Of a stretch of DNA of 64,000 bases, positions 34,586 to 44,455 are shown in pieces. The stretch comes from Marasmius tenuissimus. Taxonomy: Eukaryota; Basidiomycota; Agaricomycetes; Agaricales; Marasmiaceae. Numbering within the stretch: position 1 is the first letter of the stretch; every line of letters begins with the position of its first letter. The translations under genes were made by a program, and so were the position numbers. Where the stretch lies: the NCBI GenBank assembly GCA_029532415.1, contig JAQOTA010000054.1:496001-560000 (forward strand). The letters run 5' to 3'. Under the pieces are notes generated by a model. That model did no database searches and was not told the DNA's origin. It saw only the letters and a list, made by a program, of their open reading frames with translations.

Positions 34586-35941
34586 TCACGCATCTGTTTT
34601 TCCCGTCGCGCTACGTGATATGCCAAAGCCCATTGTCGTCAAGGTACGGATCCCTCTGCTCGGAGGCGAGTGACTGAGGTGACTGATGTTAAGGAGGACG
34701 CGGTAGCCCTATAGTAACAATAACAGAAGTCAGATGAAAGGGAGCAATGAAAAGACGACAACGTACGCAAAACGAATATAAGGTGAGCATCCACGCGTAA
34801 AGTATCCCAGCAAATGCATGATTCTTTAGACTGTACAAGGACGCCTCGCCTACGGCCACAACTTTACATTGAAATCGTACGGTGGACAGACGTGAGACGC
34901 ACGGATAAAATGGAATGGTATCAGCGAATTGATCAACACCGGAGAATGGGAGAAAGGCCCTCACCGAACAGCAAGCAAAATGCCCATGTTCCATCCCTCA
35001 TAATCAAAGACACAGTAGGGATCTCTCCCCACCCTTCTCTTAGCCCCCTAAAAAACTTGTAGGCAGTCAAGGCGAACAACAAAGTTTGGAAGAATATAAT
35101 ACCCCCTCCGTATACCAGAAGGCCAAGAGGAACGGACACCACCGTGCAGTTTTTGTCATATCTGATGCCACGGAGGTCGAGAGCAAGACCGACGAGCATG
35201 GAAACAATCTCGAGAGAGTAACATGCGTATATGAGGTTGCAGATGTAAGGGCTATGAAAGTACAATGCACGTACTGGAATTGAGATGTTGTCATTATCTC
35301 TGAGAGAGAGAAATTTAAAGGAAAAGGACGGACTGCGAGACAGAAGTATGAAGTCGCAGGATATCACGACACAGAAGGAGGCGACTCCTTGGTAAACCTG
35401 CCATACAAAACAGTCGTGATCCGTGAAATGGAGTTTGGGCGTTAGCTCTGTGCCAACGAGGAGAAGGGGGCTGGCCCGGAGAGAATTGAGCATGACGGTA
35501 CGAGTCGATAAGGGGAGAAACACGAACATCTGAACAAGGAGAGGCACGTAACGAATGAAGAAGAAGTTGAACTTTACGAGCGTCCACTTGCATCTATTGG
35601 AGAATTTGAGATTCGTGGCTTCATATCGAGATACCTAGAAAAACGGACTGCCAGAAAAGGTGAACCTAGATCCAGGTCAGATACCGTATCCATGAATGTA
35701 ATGTCAGAGCGCACCTCCTCGTCGAATGTCAAGCAGATATCATATAGTAGAAACGCCAATGAAGCGACTGGAACACAAAGATGCTCTCAGTAGTGCGCTC
35801 GTGCCGGGAACTTTAGCCGGCTGCACCTGAAGTTCGATTGACTGCTTGAGCTCCCCATGCTGTTTCTATCAGGTCTGGCAAAGGTGTGTTCCTCACGGAT
35901 AAGGACTGCCGAAGGTTGTCCGATAAAGTAAAGTCGGGCAT
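34586..35941 (-). CDS. DUF6533 multi-pass membrane protein, copy 1
   Basis: Start Met at 35941 (MPDFTLSDNLRQSLSVRNTP). After the first splice the DUF6533 signature follows: VASLAFLLYDICLTFDEEVHLFWQCKWTLVKFNFFFIRYVPLL. Further hydrophobic segments (QMFVFLPL, VASFCVVISCDFILLSR, NLIYACYSLEIVSMLVGLAL, VPLLGLLVYGG-like, FQTLLFALTAYKFFRGL, TWAFCLLF, AFAGILYAWMLTLYSFC) and GYRVLLNISHLS near the C-terminus complete the family's usual layout. The stop is TGA at 34588-34586. A TAG in the apparent reading frame near 35645 falls inside a 55-nt intron and does not disable the gene. A close paralogue is at 59922-58578. Function unknown; the family is greatly expanded in Agaricomycetes. Confidence 0.82.
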
Positions 35942-36507
35942 GGGCAACAGCCGATGGGGAGACAAAGATAGAATGCCTACTAGTAGAGTAGGGAGACCTG
36001 AAGCACGCTCTCGATCCGAGGGATAGAATTTCTTGTGTCACCGGCCAGGGCCCAGGAATCATCAGATAAATAGCAAAAACAGTGAGCTGTACTGCCGTAC
36101 TGCGCGGGAGCCGGTGACCAAAATCCCGCATTGGCCTGACGAAATCGATAGATAGATATATGTCATATAGTGTTCCGTCTTGTTAGCGTCCTGCTGATTG
36201 ACCCAAATGACGTGCCTTGAATGCGCCACCGTCACGCCGGCCAGACTCTATGAACTTCTAGATGTTTGGTCCCAAGATGCATTAAGGCAAATAACATTGC
36301 CGGAAGGGACGGAAACTGAAATTTCACGATCTTAAGGCTACCTTTTAGCCAAATCTCGCTGCTGCCCGCAAAGAGATCTCCGCCAAAGAAGTGCTTCGAC
36401 GGTGCTTGCTCAAAGAGCCCAGTAAATGATCAACCTTCGAAATCCAGGAACAGAATTGCAAGACCGCAGTCGTCTCATGTTCGAGTACGCGCCATACACG
36501 AGTGTGG
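35942..36507. other. Upstream flank of DUF6533 copy 1
   Basis: No gene supported. It is homologous to the upstream flank of copy 2 (59923 onward) up to the insertion point of retroelement 1. Confidence 0.5.
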
Positions 36508-36794
36508 TGTGAGGACTCTGTGTCGCGTGACGACAGTCAGAGGACTCGTAAAGACTAAGGGACTTCTGTGGGAGACGAATGAAAAGAGTTGATTCGACTG
36601 AGGATATGAGGTGATACTACAAGGCTTATATACTCAGTCAGATATGAAATATAAGTGAACAAGTGACCCAGAACGAGTCAAAGAGGAGTCAAAGAGGAGT
36701 CGAGGAATGGAGAATGACTCGGAAAAGCGGATACGTCGGATAAAGAGAAGGATATAGGAATATCCGAGAGGTCATGAGTACGGGAATCCTGACA
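36508..36794 (-). repeat. 3' LTR of element 1
   Basis: 287 bp, TG..CA ends, preceded (in element sense) by the polypurine tract at 36795-36806. By eye identical to the other LTR. Confidence 0.97.
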
Positions 36795-36806
36795 TTATCC
36801 CCCTTC
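36795..36806 (-). other. Polypurine tract of element 1
   Basis: On the minus strand GAAGGGGGATAA directly abuts the 3' LTR, the expected primer for plus-strand DNA synthesis. Confidence 0.8.
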
Positions 36807-36868
36807 AAGGACGAGTATGAAGTGATGAATCGAGGAGTGAGAAGAAAAAGGAGAAGCGTACGAATGAG

Positions 36869-37480
36869 CTAATATCTGGGACAATCAAACCAAGAACCAC
36901 CGCTGAGAAGTCCAAACCTGGCGGGATCTCCAAGAGGGAGTTGTTCGTAGAAGAACTTGGCGAAAGGAATAGCGTCAATGTAGCTGACGCCCGAGTATCC
37001 TTCGACGGTACGGATGTAGTCGATGATGTCAGTGCATCCGTGGAAGGAGCCGTCACGAACCATTTCTTGGTGAGTCTCCTGAAAGCGGACGAATGGGCGC
37101 CACTCTTGGATCGGAAGGTCCGTGGACAAGGAACATAGGTTGTCAGTGACTGAACAGACGTATAGATCCTCGAAATAATCGAAGAAGGTGAAGGGGTTAA
37201 GACCACCAAAGGTCTCATGGTTAGGATCTTCGAGGAGATGAGTAGTGTTAACGTAGCGGTTAGGCATGTAGTCCTGCGCGGGGACTTCGAAACAATCGGC
37301 ATCGATATAGTCCCTTGTGTTAGCAGCGCCTCCGTAAACGTATAATTCACGGTACTGGAGCGGATAGTCGCGAATCATGTCGACAAATGAACTTCCATCG
37401 TCAAAGAAACGTTCCCACGGGATGGATAATGGCAGAATTTCTTCAGAGTAGACAGGGTAATGGTAGCGCGAAGTAGGCAT
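36869..37480 (-). CDS. Extra ORF after pol in element 1 (203 aa, unknown)
   Basis: Opens at an ATG (MPTSRYHYPVYSEEILPLSI) 41 bp after the pol stop and runs to 36869. The protein is acidic and aromatic-rich (RELYVYGG, NPFTFFDYFEDLYV, DCFEVPAQDYMPNRY), with two DCF/DCP-type Cys and no signal peptide or obvious membrane segment, so it is not a typical envelope. I do not recognise a domain. It lies inside the LTRs and must share their recent history; it may be a captured host gene or an element-specific accessory protein. Confidence 0.65.
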   Translation of the reverse strand: MPTSRYHYPVYSEEILPLSIPWERFFDDGSSFVDMIRDYPLQYRELYVYGGAANTRDYIDADCFEVPAQDYMPNRYVNTTHLLEDPNHETFGGLNPFTFFDYFEDLYVCSVTDNLCSLSTDLPIQEWRPFVRFQETHQEMVRDGSFHGCTDIIDYIRTVEGYSGVSYIDAIPFAKFFYEQLPLGDPARFGLLSGGSWFDCPRY

Positions 37481-37523
37481 GGCCAACAAGTTTTATGTGT
37501 TGTAGTAAGTCGAGCCGTTGCGC

Positions 37524-40500
37524 TTATAAGTCATTCTTGTGACGCGGAGGTTTCACTTTGCGTCCAGAACGAGTAGTCGTGACTACAGGTGGGGTCCATT
37601 CCTTTCTCGGGTCCGAATGAATTGGTTTTGGCGAAGGGGCACGAGGTGGCACTGAAATGAAGTCGGGAAGGTCACCAGATGTGGTCTCTTCAGTTACGGA
37701 GCTCCGATCTGGAACGTTAAGCGCTCGTTCGAGAAGTTCTCGATGTGGCCGGGGCGCTTTTGGGTTTCTTCTGTGAAAGCGGTCGAGAATTTCATTTGAA
37801 GTGGTAGGAATGTCTGATAATGGGACCCAAGAGTCCTCAGAATCCTCCGAACCTTTAAAATGACAAAGGTACTCGTAGGACTGACCAATTTTGCGCACAT
37901 CAAGCAGGCTGCTGATGGTTTGCGCAGGGTCATCATCAAGGTCGAAAGGAAGTGGATCCGAGTGAGTGTGAAATTCTGAAGGGTCGCCATACGGTTCGAG
38001 GAGAGATGCGTGGAATACGGGGTGTAAGCGTGATAGGTAACCGGGGAGATCAAGACGGTACACGTCTGAGTCTTTTATACGTTCTTGAACCCGGTACGGA
38101 CCAAGTTTACGGTGATCAAGTTTGGGACTCGGGCGTGAAGACTTAATATTGCGCCGGAGTAACCAAACCAGTTGGCCCTTCTTGAACTCGGGAGCCGGTT
38201 TATGTTTGGCATTATAAAAACGAGCCTGCTGTTCTTGGGCCCACTTTAATTCTGCTCGCAACTCATTGTGAATATGAGTAAGTCTAGTAGCGAGGTCGTG
38301 AGCGGCAGGGACAGATGAACGTTCGGTAATTCTAGGTTCAAAAGTCGGATGGTAACCCAAGTTTGCAAAGAACGGGGTTTGTTTGGTGGATGAGTTCTCG
38401 AGATTGTTGAAGGTGAACTCAGCCAGTGGTAAATAGTCGACCCAATCAGTCTGGTGGTACGAAACATAAGCTCGGAGGTATGTCTCGAGAGTCTGATTAG
38501 TTCGTTCGGTAAGCCCATCGGTCTGCGGATGGTAAGCGGTCGAGGGCTTAAGTTTTGTGTCTAAAAGAGACATTAACTCTTTCCAGAAATTGGAGACAAA
38601 GAGTTTGTCTCGATCAGAAACAATTGTCGAAGGAAGACCGTGAAGTCTGAAGATACGGTCCAGAAACAACCATGCGAGCTGTGGTGCAGTGATTGTTTCA
38701 TTGCAGGGAATGAAGTGTGCGCCTCGTGTGAGTCGATCACAAACAACCCAAATTGAATCGTAACCGTGTGAGGCGGGGAGTTTGACAATAAAGTCCATGG
38801 TGATAGCAGCCCAGGGACGGTCCGGTATCTCCAACGGTTTGAGTAAACCGTAAGGTTTGTGGCGGCAGTCTTTTGTACGGGGACAGTTATCGCAAGCTGT
38901 AACATAGTTGCGGATGTACTTGTCCATTCCGGGCCATGAATAATCCTCTTTCACGAAGTTGAGGGTCCGTCTTCGGCCGGGATGGCCACCAAGAACGGAG
39001 TCGTGTCGAGAGAATAAGATATCACGGCGTAGTGATGGAGGGACATAGAGACGGCCTTTGTGAAAGACAATATTGTCTTGAACCACGTAGTCGTCGTTGC
39101 CAGACGCTAATTCTGACCTCCAAGTGTCGTCCAATTCAAAACCCTTCATAAATTTGTCAAGCATCTCCGAATTATCGATTGAGAGTGTAGTAAATGCGGA
39201 AGCTGAAAGGGAATTGATTACGGGGAGGCTTTGAATTGTGGAGTTACCAGATTCGGAATGTAAGCGCTCATGAACAGTGAGTCGTTCCGTACGTGACTCG
39301 TCCAGAATAATCTGGTGCTGTGCTGTGAGACGTTCATCCCCCTTCAAGGGATAGTAGTCCGGTCTTCGAGAAGCAGCATCCGCTACATTCTCTTTCCCAG
39401 GGGCCCACATGAGTTTAAAGTCGAATTCGGAGAGGAACATGGCCCATCTCGCTTGACGACGGTTGAGCAACCTGGAAGTCATAAAATACTCCAAGTTTTT
39501 ATGATCGCAAACAACCGAAATTGGGAATGGGGAACCAATAAGCCAGTGGCGGTTCTCTCGGAAAGTTTCGATAATGGCGAGTAACTCTTTATCGTGGATT
39601 TCATAGTTGATCTCTGCGGGTGTGAATTTTCGAGAGAAAAACGAGACAGGGTGCAGATTTCCATCCGAATCCTGCTGTTGGATGATCCCCGAGAGGGCAT
39701 AATCCGAACCGTCGGTGGAGACCGTGATCGGTAGGCGAGGATCAAAGTGGCGAAGAACAGGCGCCGTGGTAAAGCAGTGTTTTAGAGATGCGAGAGCCGT
39801 CCTACACTCATCCGAGAATACAAAGTTGACATTCTTCTTGGTGAGTGCAGTCAGGGGCGTAACGATACGGGAGTAATCGTGAATAAATCGTCGGTAGAAG
39901 TTTGTGAAACCGAGGAAAGATTGCAAATCTTTCAATTTCTCGGGCTCGGGCCAGGTGGTGATTGTTTCGAGTTTCTTTGGGTTCATAGAAACACCGTTAG
40001 CACCAATAATGTAGCCCAAATACTCGACTTCGTCCCTATCAAATTCGCATTTCTTGGGGTTAGCGCAAAGGCCAGCGCTCCGTAACCGTTGAAGAACCAT
40101 TTTAACGTGGGATTCATGTTCTGTTTGGTCCTTCGAGTAGATGAGTATGTCATCAAGATAGACGACACATATAACACCTAAAATGTCGCTGAGAACGTCC
40201 TGAATGAATGCCTGAAAGGCAGCAGGGGCGTTGGTAAGACCATAAGGAACAATGAGGTGTTCAAATAATCCGAGGTGAGTTCGGAAGGCAGTTTTCCATT
40301 CATCACCTTCACGGATGCGTAGGTGACTGTAGGCGCTCTTTAGATCAATGACACTGAACTTTTTACAGCCCTGTGTGTTGTCGAGTAGGTCATCAATCAG
40401 CGGTAGCGGGAATCGATTTTTCTTTGTGATCTGGTTGAGTTTGCGGAAATCGACACAAAGACGGATTTCGCCGGTCTTCTTTCGAGTGAATAAGACGGGG

Positions 40501-41743
40501 GCACCGGCAGAAGAGGTAGATCGTCGAATATGACCTCGTTTGAGGTTGTCATGAACATATTGAGCAACGGCGTCCTTTTCCTGCAGTGTGAGACGGTACA
40601 TTGGACCGAAAGGTGGCGAGGTACCCTCCTCAAGGTCAATGTCAATGTCAAAAGGTCGATGTGGCGGCAATTTCTCGAATTCCTGCGGGTTAAAAACCGA
40701 GTCTTCAAATTCACGGTAATGTTCAGGTACGTATATCGAGATATCATCGTCGTCCGGCGGTTTATCCAGAGGTGGTTCAGGAGGATCAGTTACGGGAGGC
40801 TCACTCTCGAAAGAGTTCAGGTAAACTTTCGAAGAGTTCCCGTGAAACTGGAGCAAGTAGACGTTGGTGGGGTCGTTTCGAGCAAGTTTTGAGAACTTGT
40901 TGGCGCTAATGACCTTGACATTTGGAGTCGTGGTCGGGGGTTCTAAGAATGAAGTGGGACCAGGTAGGTCAGTGGTAACATCAAGTGAATTGATGTACAC
41001 GGAGAGGAATGATCGAGGTTTGGGAGTAGGTGGTTCAGTGATCTTCGGGTGGATATGGTTAATGGGTTTGTTGAATTTAGAAGTGAACCACGAGAGCTGA
41101 GAGGCACCAGAGAGACCAAAGCCTCTGGTACCTAGAGAATCGAGGACTGTAGACGGAGTTGAATGCGTGGAACCAAAGCCCTTCGCATATACCGTAACGG
41201 GGGAGCGCACATTGCAGCAATCCAAAGTTAGAGAGTTTTCAGACCAGTCTACTTTAGGATTGTGGCGCTTGAGCCAATCGAGACCCAAAATAATCGGGTA
41301 GTCGACTGAAACGACCGAAAGTTGAATGAATTCGGAGTGACCCGAAATTAATAGAGGTAGAGAGATATCTTGGGTGATTAACCCAGAAGCGATAGGACGG
41401 TTGTCAACAGCAGTGACAGGAGCAGGAACGTCCTTAAAGCGGCGTGGAAGATTGTGGCGGGAGGAGAATTTGTCAGAAATCACAGAGTCGGTGGCACCCG
41501 AATCGACCATGGCATAGGTAGAAACGAATTTATTGTCAGGGGTTTGTAATTTTACAGCAATAGTGAAATGACGAAAGTCAGAGAGCACACTGTGAATGAA
41601 TACAGGTGCAATTTTCGAAATGGGGAAGTAAGTGCCATCAAGTCGTCGAGTGAAATGAGCATCCGGTCTGAGTTTCCGTGAACGAGTCCCATCGTTCACC
41701 GAATGCGCAGGGACTTGGGCACACCCGGTTAAGCTTTTCCCGA
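37524..41743 (-). CDS. Pol polyprotein of element 1 (PR-RT-RNaseH-IN-chromodomain)
   Basis: About 1,400 residues in the -1 frame relative to gag. No ATG lies near the beginning; the frame is open only from just before the slippery site, so it should be made as a Gag-Pol fusion. Numbering from the valine codon at 41699: protease VDSGATDS at 65-72; RT with VDFRKLN and YLDD at 514-517; RNase H TDGSDYAL near 660; integrase H2C2 finger (HPGRRRTLN..CDNCPRTK) near 900-945; DDE core with MDFIVKLP, VSDRDKLF and GLTERTNQ near 968, 1026 and 1063; chromodomain (YEYLCHFKGSEDSEDSWVPLSDI) near 1270-1295. The chromodomain places it among chromoviruses, which target modified chromatin. Confidence 0.95.
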
Positions 41744-43036
41744 CTCAGAGGCACGCTTAGCCATACGGTCCTTGTAGGCTTTTTTAGCGGCATCTGACAT
41801 GTTCGGGCAGTTTTTAACCTGGTGATCTTTGCCACCGCAATAGGTGCAAAGGCCCTCATCCTTACGGCGTTGGCGTTCGGTAGCAGAGAGACGCTTAGGT
41901 CGTTGGACACGAGTAGCGTCAATCTCCATGGGTTCTCCAGGCGGGAGAGAACTAGAAGCGGAGGGAGAGGTGGGTGGGGGTGGTGGTGGCGAGTAATGAT
42001 GACCGTTGCCGTTGCCATTACCGTTACCATTCCCATTTCCATTTCCGGATTTAGGTTTGGTACGTTTGGCTTCAGCTTTACGTTCAATCTCTCGCTCGTG
42101 GATACGATCATCAATCTCGGTGATGAGGTCCGTGAAGCCTTTGTAGGTTTTGGGACGGTCGGTCTTCTTGACAAAGGTAAGTGCGTCCTTTATCTCGGGT
42201 TTGAGACCTTTCTTTAGCGCCTCAATTTTCGAAGCATCCGTCCAGTCGACGTGGACAATCCACTCATTGAAAGAAGCAACATATTTGGATGCAGAACCCG
42301 TTTGCTGGAGTTCCCCAATCTTTCGAAGTGCGGTTCCCACGATATCGGAGTCCCCGAAGTGGTCAGTGAAAGCTTGTACAAAGCTCTCAAAGTTATCGAG
42401 GAGATCTGGGTTGGTAAGCTGAATAGATTTCAGCCACTCGTGAGGTGATGTACCATCAAAGTTTGTTGTAAAGTAGAGTGATTTGTCGCGGTCGGTGGGC
42501 AGGCTCTTTCGGAGCAGATAAATGGCATTGCGAGACTCCTGGCAGAACCGAGTGATGTTCTGTGATTTTCCATCAAAGGGTTTGATATCCCTGAACTTGG
42601 GAGAGCTACCCGTAGTGGGAGTGTGTGTAGAAGACGGTTGCTCAAGCTTATCCAAGCGAGCATCCAGTTTCTTCAAATCTTTCACGAGGGTAGTGAAAAA
42701 TTCTTTTTGAGCATCACCAGGAGGCGTGGCAATGTACTGAGGAGAAGGAATAGAGAATCCCGGCATATAGGTACGTCCCGTACCCAAGCCCGTTGTGAAC
42801 GGTTGATTAAATTGACCAAAATTAAATAAATGTGGGTTTGGTGCGGTCGTGGGTCCGGTAGTGGGATTACCAGTGCGAGTGTCATCGATGTCCTCCATTT
42901 GGTGTCCACCCCGATTCTCGGGATCAACATACTGTTGTTCCTGAGGTGGGGGCGGGAGGGCAGCATGCATGGAAGCGTTGGGGTTAACCGGAGGTTGGCC
43001 AACATTGCCGTCAAGTTGAAACTCTTGTTGGGACAT
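41729..43036 (-). CDS. Gag of element 1
   Basis: 435 residues from ATG 43036. Pro/Gln-rich start, a capsid-like helical middle (KPFDGKSQNITRFCQESRNA, WLKSIQLTNPDLLDNFESF, DHFGDSDIVGTALRKIGELQQ) and a single CCHC zinc knuckle CTYCGGKDHQVKNC at residues 397-410. A GNGNGN run and a proline run precede the knuckle. Ends TAA at 41731-41729, one codon after a slippery heptamer. Confidence 0.93.
   Translation of the reverse strand: MSQQEFQLDGNVGQPPVNPNASMHAALPPPPQEQQYVDPENRGGHQMEDIDDTRTGNPTTGPTTAPNPHLFNFGQFNQPFTTGLGTGRTYMPGFSIPSPQYIATPPGDAQKEFFTTLVKDLKKLDARLDKLEQPSSTHTPTTGSSPKFRDIKPFDGKSQNITRFCQESRNAIYLLRKSLPTDRDKSLYFTTNFDGTSPHEWLKSIQLTNPDLLDNFESFVQAFTDHFGDSDIVGTALRKIGELQQTGSASKYVASFNEWIVHVDWTDASKIEALKKGLKPEIKDALTFVKKTDRPKTYKGFTDLITEIDDRIHEREIERKAEAKRTKPKSGNGNGNGNGNGNGNGHHYSPPPPPPTSPSASSSLPPGEPMEIDATRVQRPKRLSATERQRRKDEGLCTYCGGKDHQVKNCPNMSDAAKKAYKDRMAKRASESGKA
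41735..41741 (-). promoter_or_regulatory. -1 frameshift slippery site G GGA AAA (gag-pol)
   Basis: In the gag frame the heptamer reads G GGA AAA, fitting X XXY YYZ, followed by GCT TAA. Pol is exactly in the -1 frame and open through this point. Downstream RNA can pair AGTCCC with GGGACT (6 bp) and a small GGG/CCC hairpin starts 8 nt after the heptamer, possible stimulators. Confidence 0.75.
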
Positions 43037-43091
43037 CTCGGAAGTGCGGGATCAAAAATAGTAGAATGTGATCGTGAAGATAATCAGATGA

Positions 43092-43104
43092 TCAGTCGAA
43101 TCAA
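43092..43104 (-). other. Self-priming primer-binding site of element 1
   Basis: Two nt inside the 5' LTR the minus strand reads TTGATTCGACTGA. Its exact complement TCAGTCGAATCAA lies in the LTR (minus strand 43200-43188), about 31 nt after the start of a TATATAA box, i.e. at the predicted RNA 5' end. No TGG-type tRNA site is present. Confidence 0.7.
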
Positions 43105-43106
43105 AC

Positions 43107-43393
43107 TGTGAGGACTCTGTGTCGCGTGACGACAGTCAGAGGACTCGTAAAGACTAAGGGACTTCTGTGGGAGACGAATGAAAAGAGTTGATTCGACTGA
43201 GGATATGAGGTGATACTACAAGGCTTATATACTCAGTCAGATATGAAATATAAGTGAACAAGTGACCCAGAACGAGTCAAAGAGGAGTCAAAGAGGAGTC
43301 GAGGAATGGAGAATGACTCGGAAAAGCGGATACGTCGGATAAAGAGAAGGATATAGGAATATCCGAGAGGTCATGAGTACGGGAATCCTGACA
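43107..43393 (-). repeat. 5' LTR and promoter of element 1
   Basis: 287 bp. On the minus strand TATATAA (GAGTATATAAGCC) is followed about 31 nt later by an initiator-like TCAGTC, giving a likely transcription start inside the LTR. Confidence 0.95.
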
Positions 43394-43504
43394 TGTGGTA
43401 TGAAGTTACACAAGATCTAGATGTGGGTATTTCGAGAGCCAACAGAGAACGAGCCAAAAGGGTTTGACCTCTCTAGAAGATCTCTCAAGCCATCTGATTC
43501 TTGA

Positions 43505-44170
43505 AAGAACGAGGACGTGAAATCTGCGCGAACGTACCAAAACAGCAAATCTTCGGAGCGGCGACGATTGATTTGTTGGCAATAGGCGGTGAATTCTCCC
43601 TATTCTGAGCCCCAAAAGGTCGGCAGTCATCCTAAAGTGAGTTAACAAGGTCGAGTTGAGTTGACCGGGAATGCAACGCCTACATGAAGGACATGATGGA
43701 CGTGATGGTAGGAGGCAAGAACGACAACGAGCGCTAATCGGACTCTCGGCGCGGATCTCGACGAGCCCCCGTTTTCTCTCTCTTGTTTTCTCTTTAACCT
43801 TGACACTCATGTCAAACAATCGACTCACCCGCTACCCCATCAACTTGAATATATTCTGGATAGATCGACGCATCAGCATTCGTGCTCGAGGCGTTAACCA
43901 TAGAGATACCCTCTTCGATATGCTTTCAAGGCTTGAACTGGGAGTTCATACCGGAGATCCCAACAAGATGTTCGTCTGCTACACGGTCAATGACCTTCGG
44001 CTCTTTCGAGCATTTGTGGTACATAATCTACTACTTCTCGGGGTTTATCATTATCCTGATTTGTCTTTTGCTTTGGAGCCAAAATCTCCCAATCGCATCA
44101 AACAAGGTGATAGCCAGTACCGTGGAGAGACTAGGAGGTCTGGAAACGAGTTGTCGGGAGTGGCCTCAAC
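43505..44170 (+). repeat. Duplicated segment, copy b (partner 28990-29650)
   Basis: Homologous to 28990-29650 in the same orientation, with indels. It directly follows the remaining end of segmental duplication copy 1. Confidence 0.7.
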
Positions 44171-44210
44171 TTGCCGTGGCTGGGAAGGTAATTTGTTTAG
44201 CTTTGGATGA
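43809..44210 (+). CDS. Paralogue of the 29287 gene, probably damaged
   Basis: MSNNRLTRYPINLNIFWIDR and DTLFDMLSRLELGVHTGDP match the copy at 29287. One frame runs to a stop at 44210; the +1 frame gives a hydrophobic HLWYIIYYFSGFIIILICLLLW and NKVIASTVERLGGLETSCREW. Relative to the partner there is a net 2-nt length difference just after the hydrophobic part, so the two copies cannot keep the same frame on both sides. At least one is frameshifted. Function unknown. Confidence 0.4.
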   Translation: MSNNRLTRYPINLNIFWIDRRISIRARGVNHRDTLFDMLSRLELGVHTGDPNKMFVCYTVNDLRLFRAFVVHNLLLLGVYHYPDLSFALEPKSPNRIKQGDSQYRGETRRSGNELSGVASTCRGWEGNLFSFG

Positions 44211-44455
44211 CGAGTTAATACATGTTATCATGGAAAGTACGTGACTACATTCTACCATAGCTATCTATACCTAACTGGGTTTTTGGTTCAGGTCACTCAC
44301 GCCCTACCGTTACAATGCACGCTTCAGTTGGAACGCAGACGGCCTTGCATCATCAGGACATCATGTTGAGGCCGGTGAGAGCTTCATGTCTCTCCTTGAG
44401 GACCGCATGACTGACTGGAATTCAGATTACTAACAGTTCCGACGTTGACATCGAG

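Larger units (their letters stand above)
33860..36507. repeat. Segmental duplication copy 1 (partner 57670-60400)
   Basis: Collinear with 57670-60400 in the same orientation, including a whole DUF6533 gene and its flanks. The match continues on the far side of retroelement 1 at 43394-43500 (partner 60380-60470), so the element split this copy after the duplication. Confidence 0.85.
36508..43393 (-). mobile_element. Complete Ty3/gypsy chromovirus, element 1
   Basis: 6,886 bp, transcribed on the minus strand. The two 287-bp LTRs (36508-36794 and 43107-43393; on the plus strand TGTGAGG..CCTGACA) show no difference by eye. A perfect 5-bp target duplication, TGTGG, flanks it (36503-36507 and 43394-43398). 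Order on the minus strand: 5' LTR, self-complementary primer-binding site, gag, pol (PR-RT-RNH-INT-chromodomain), an extra ORF, polypurine tract, 3' LTR. All expected domains are open. This is a young and probably autonomous copy. Confidence 0.97.

Noticed and set aside
35600..35660. TAG in DUF6533 copy 1 where copy 2 has TGG, apparently a nonsense mutation
   Set aside because: The codon lies inside a 55-nt intron (GTCCGT..AATAG); splicing gives FWQ-CKWTLVKF in frame in both copies.
41697..41699. Independent start codon for pol of element 1
   Set aside because: The frame begins there only with GTG; the open frame extends back to the slippery site, so fusion by frameshift explains it better. 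The same holds for element 2, where the apparent start at 52351 is also GTG.
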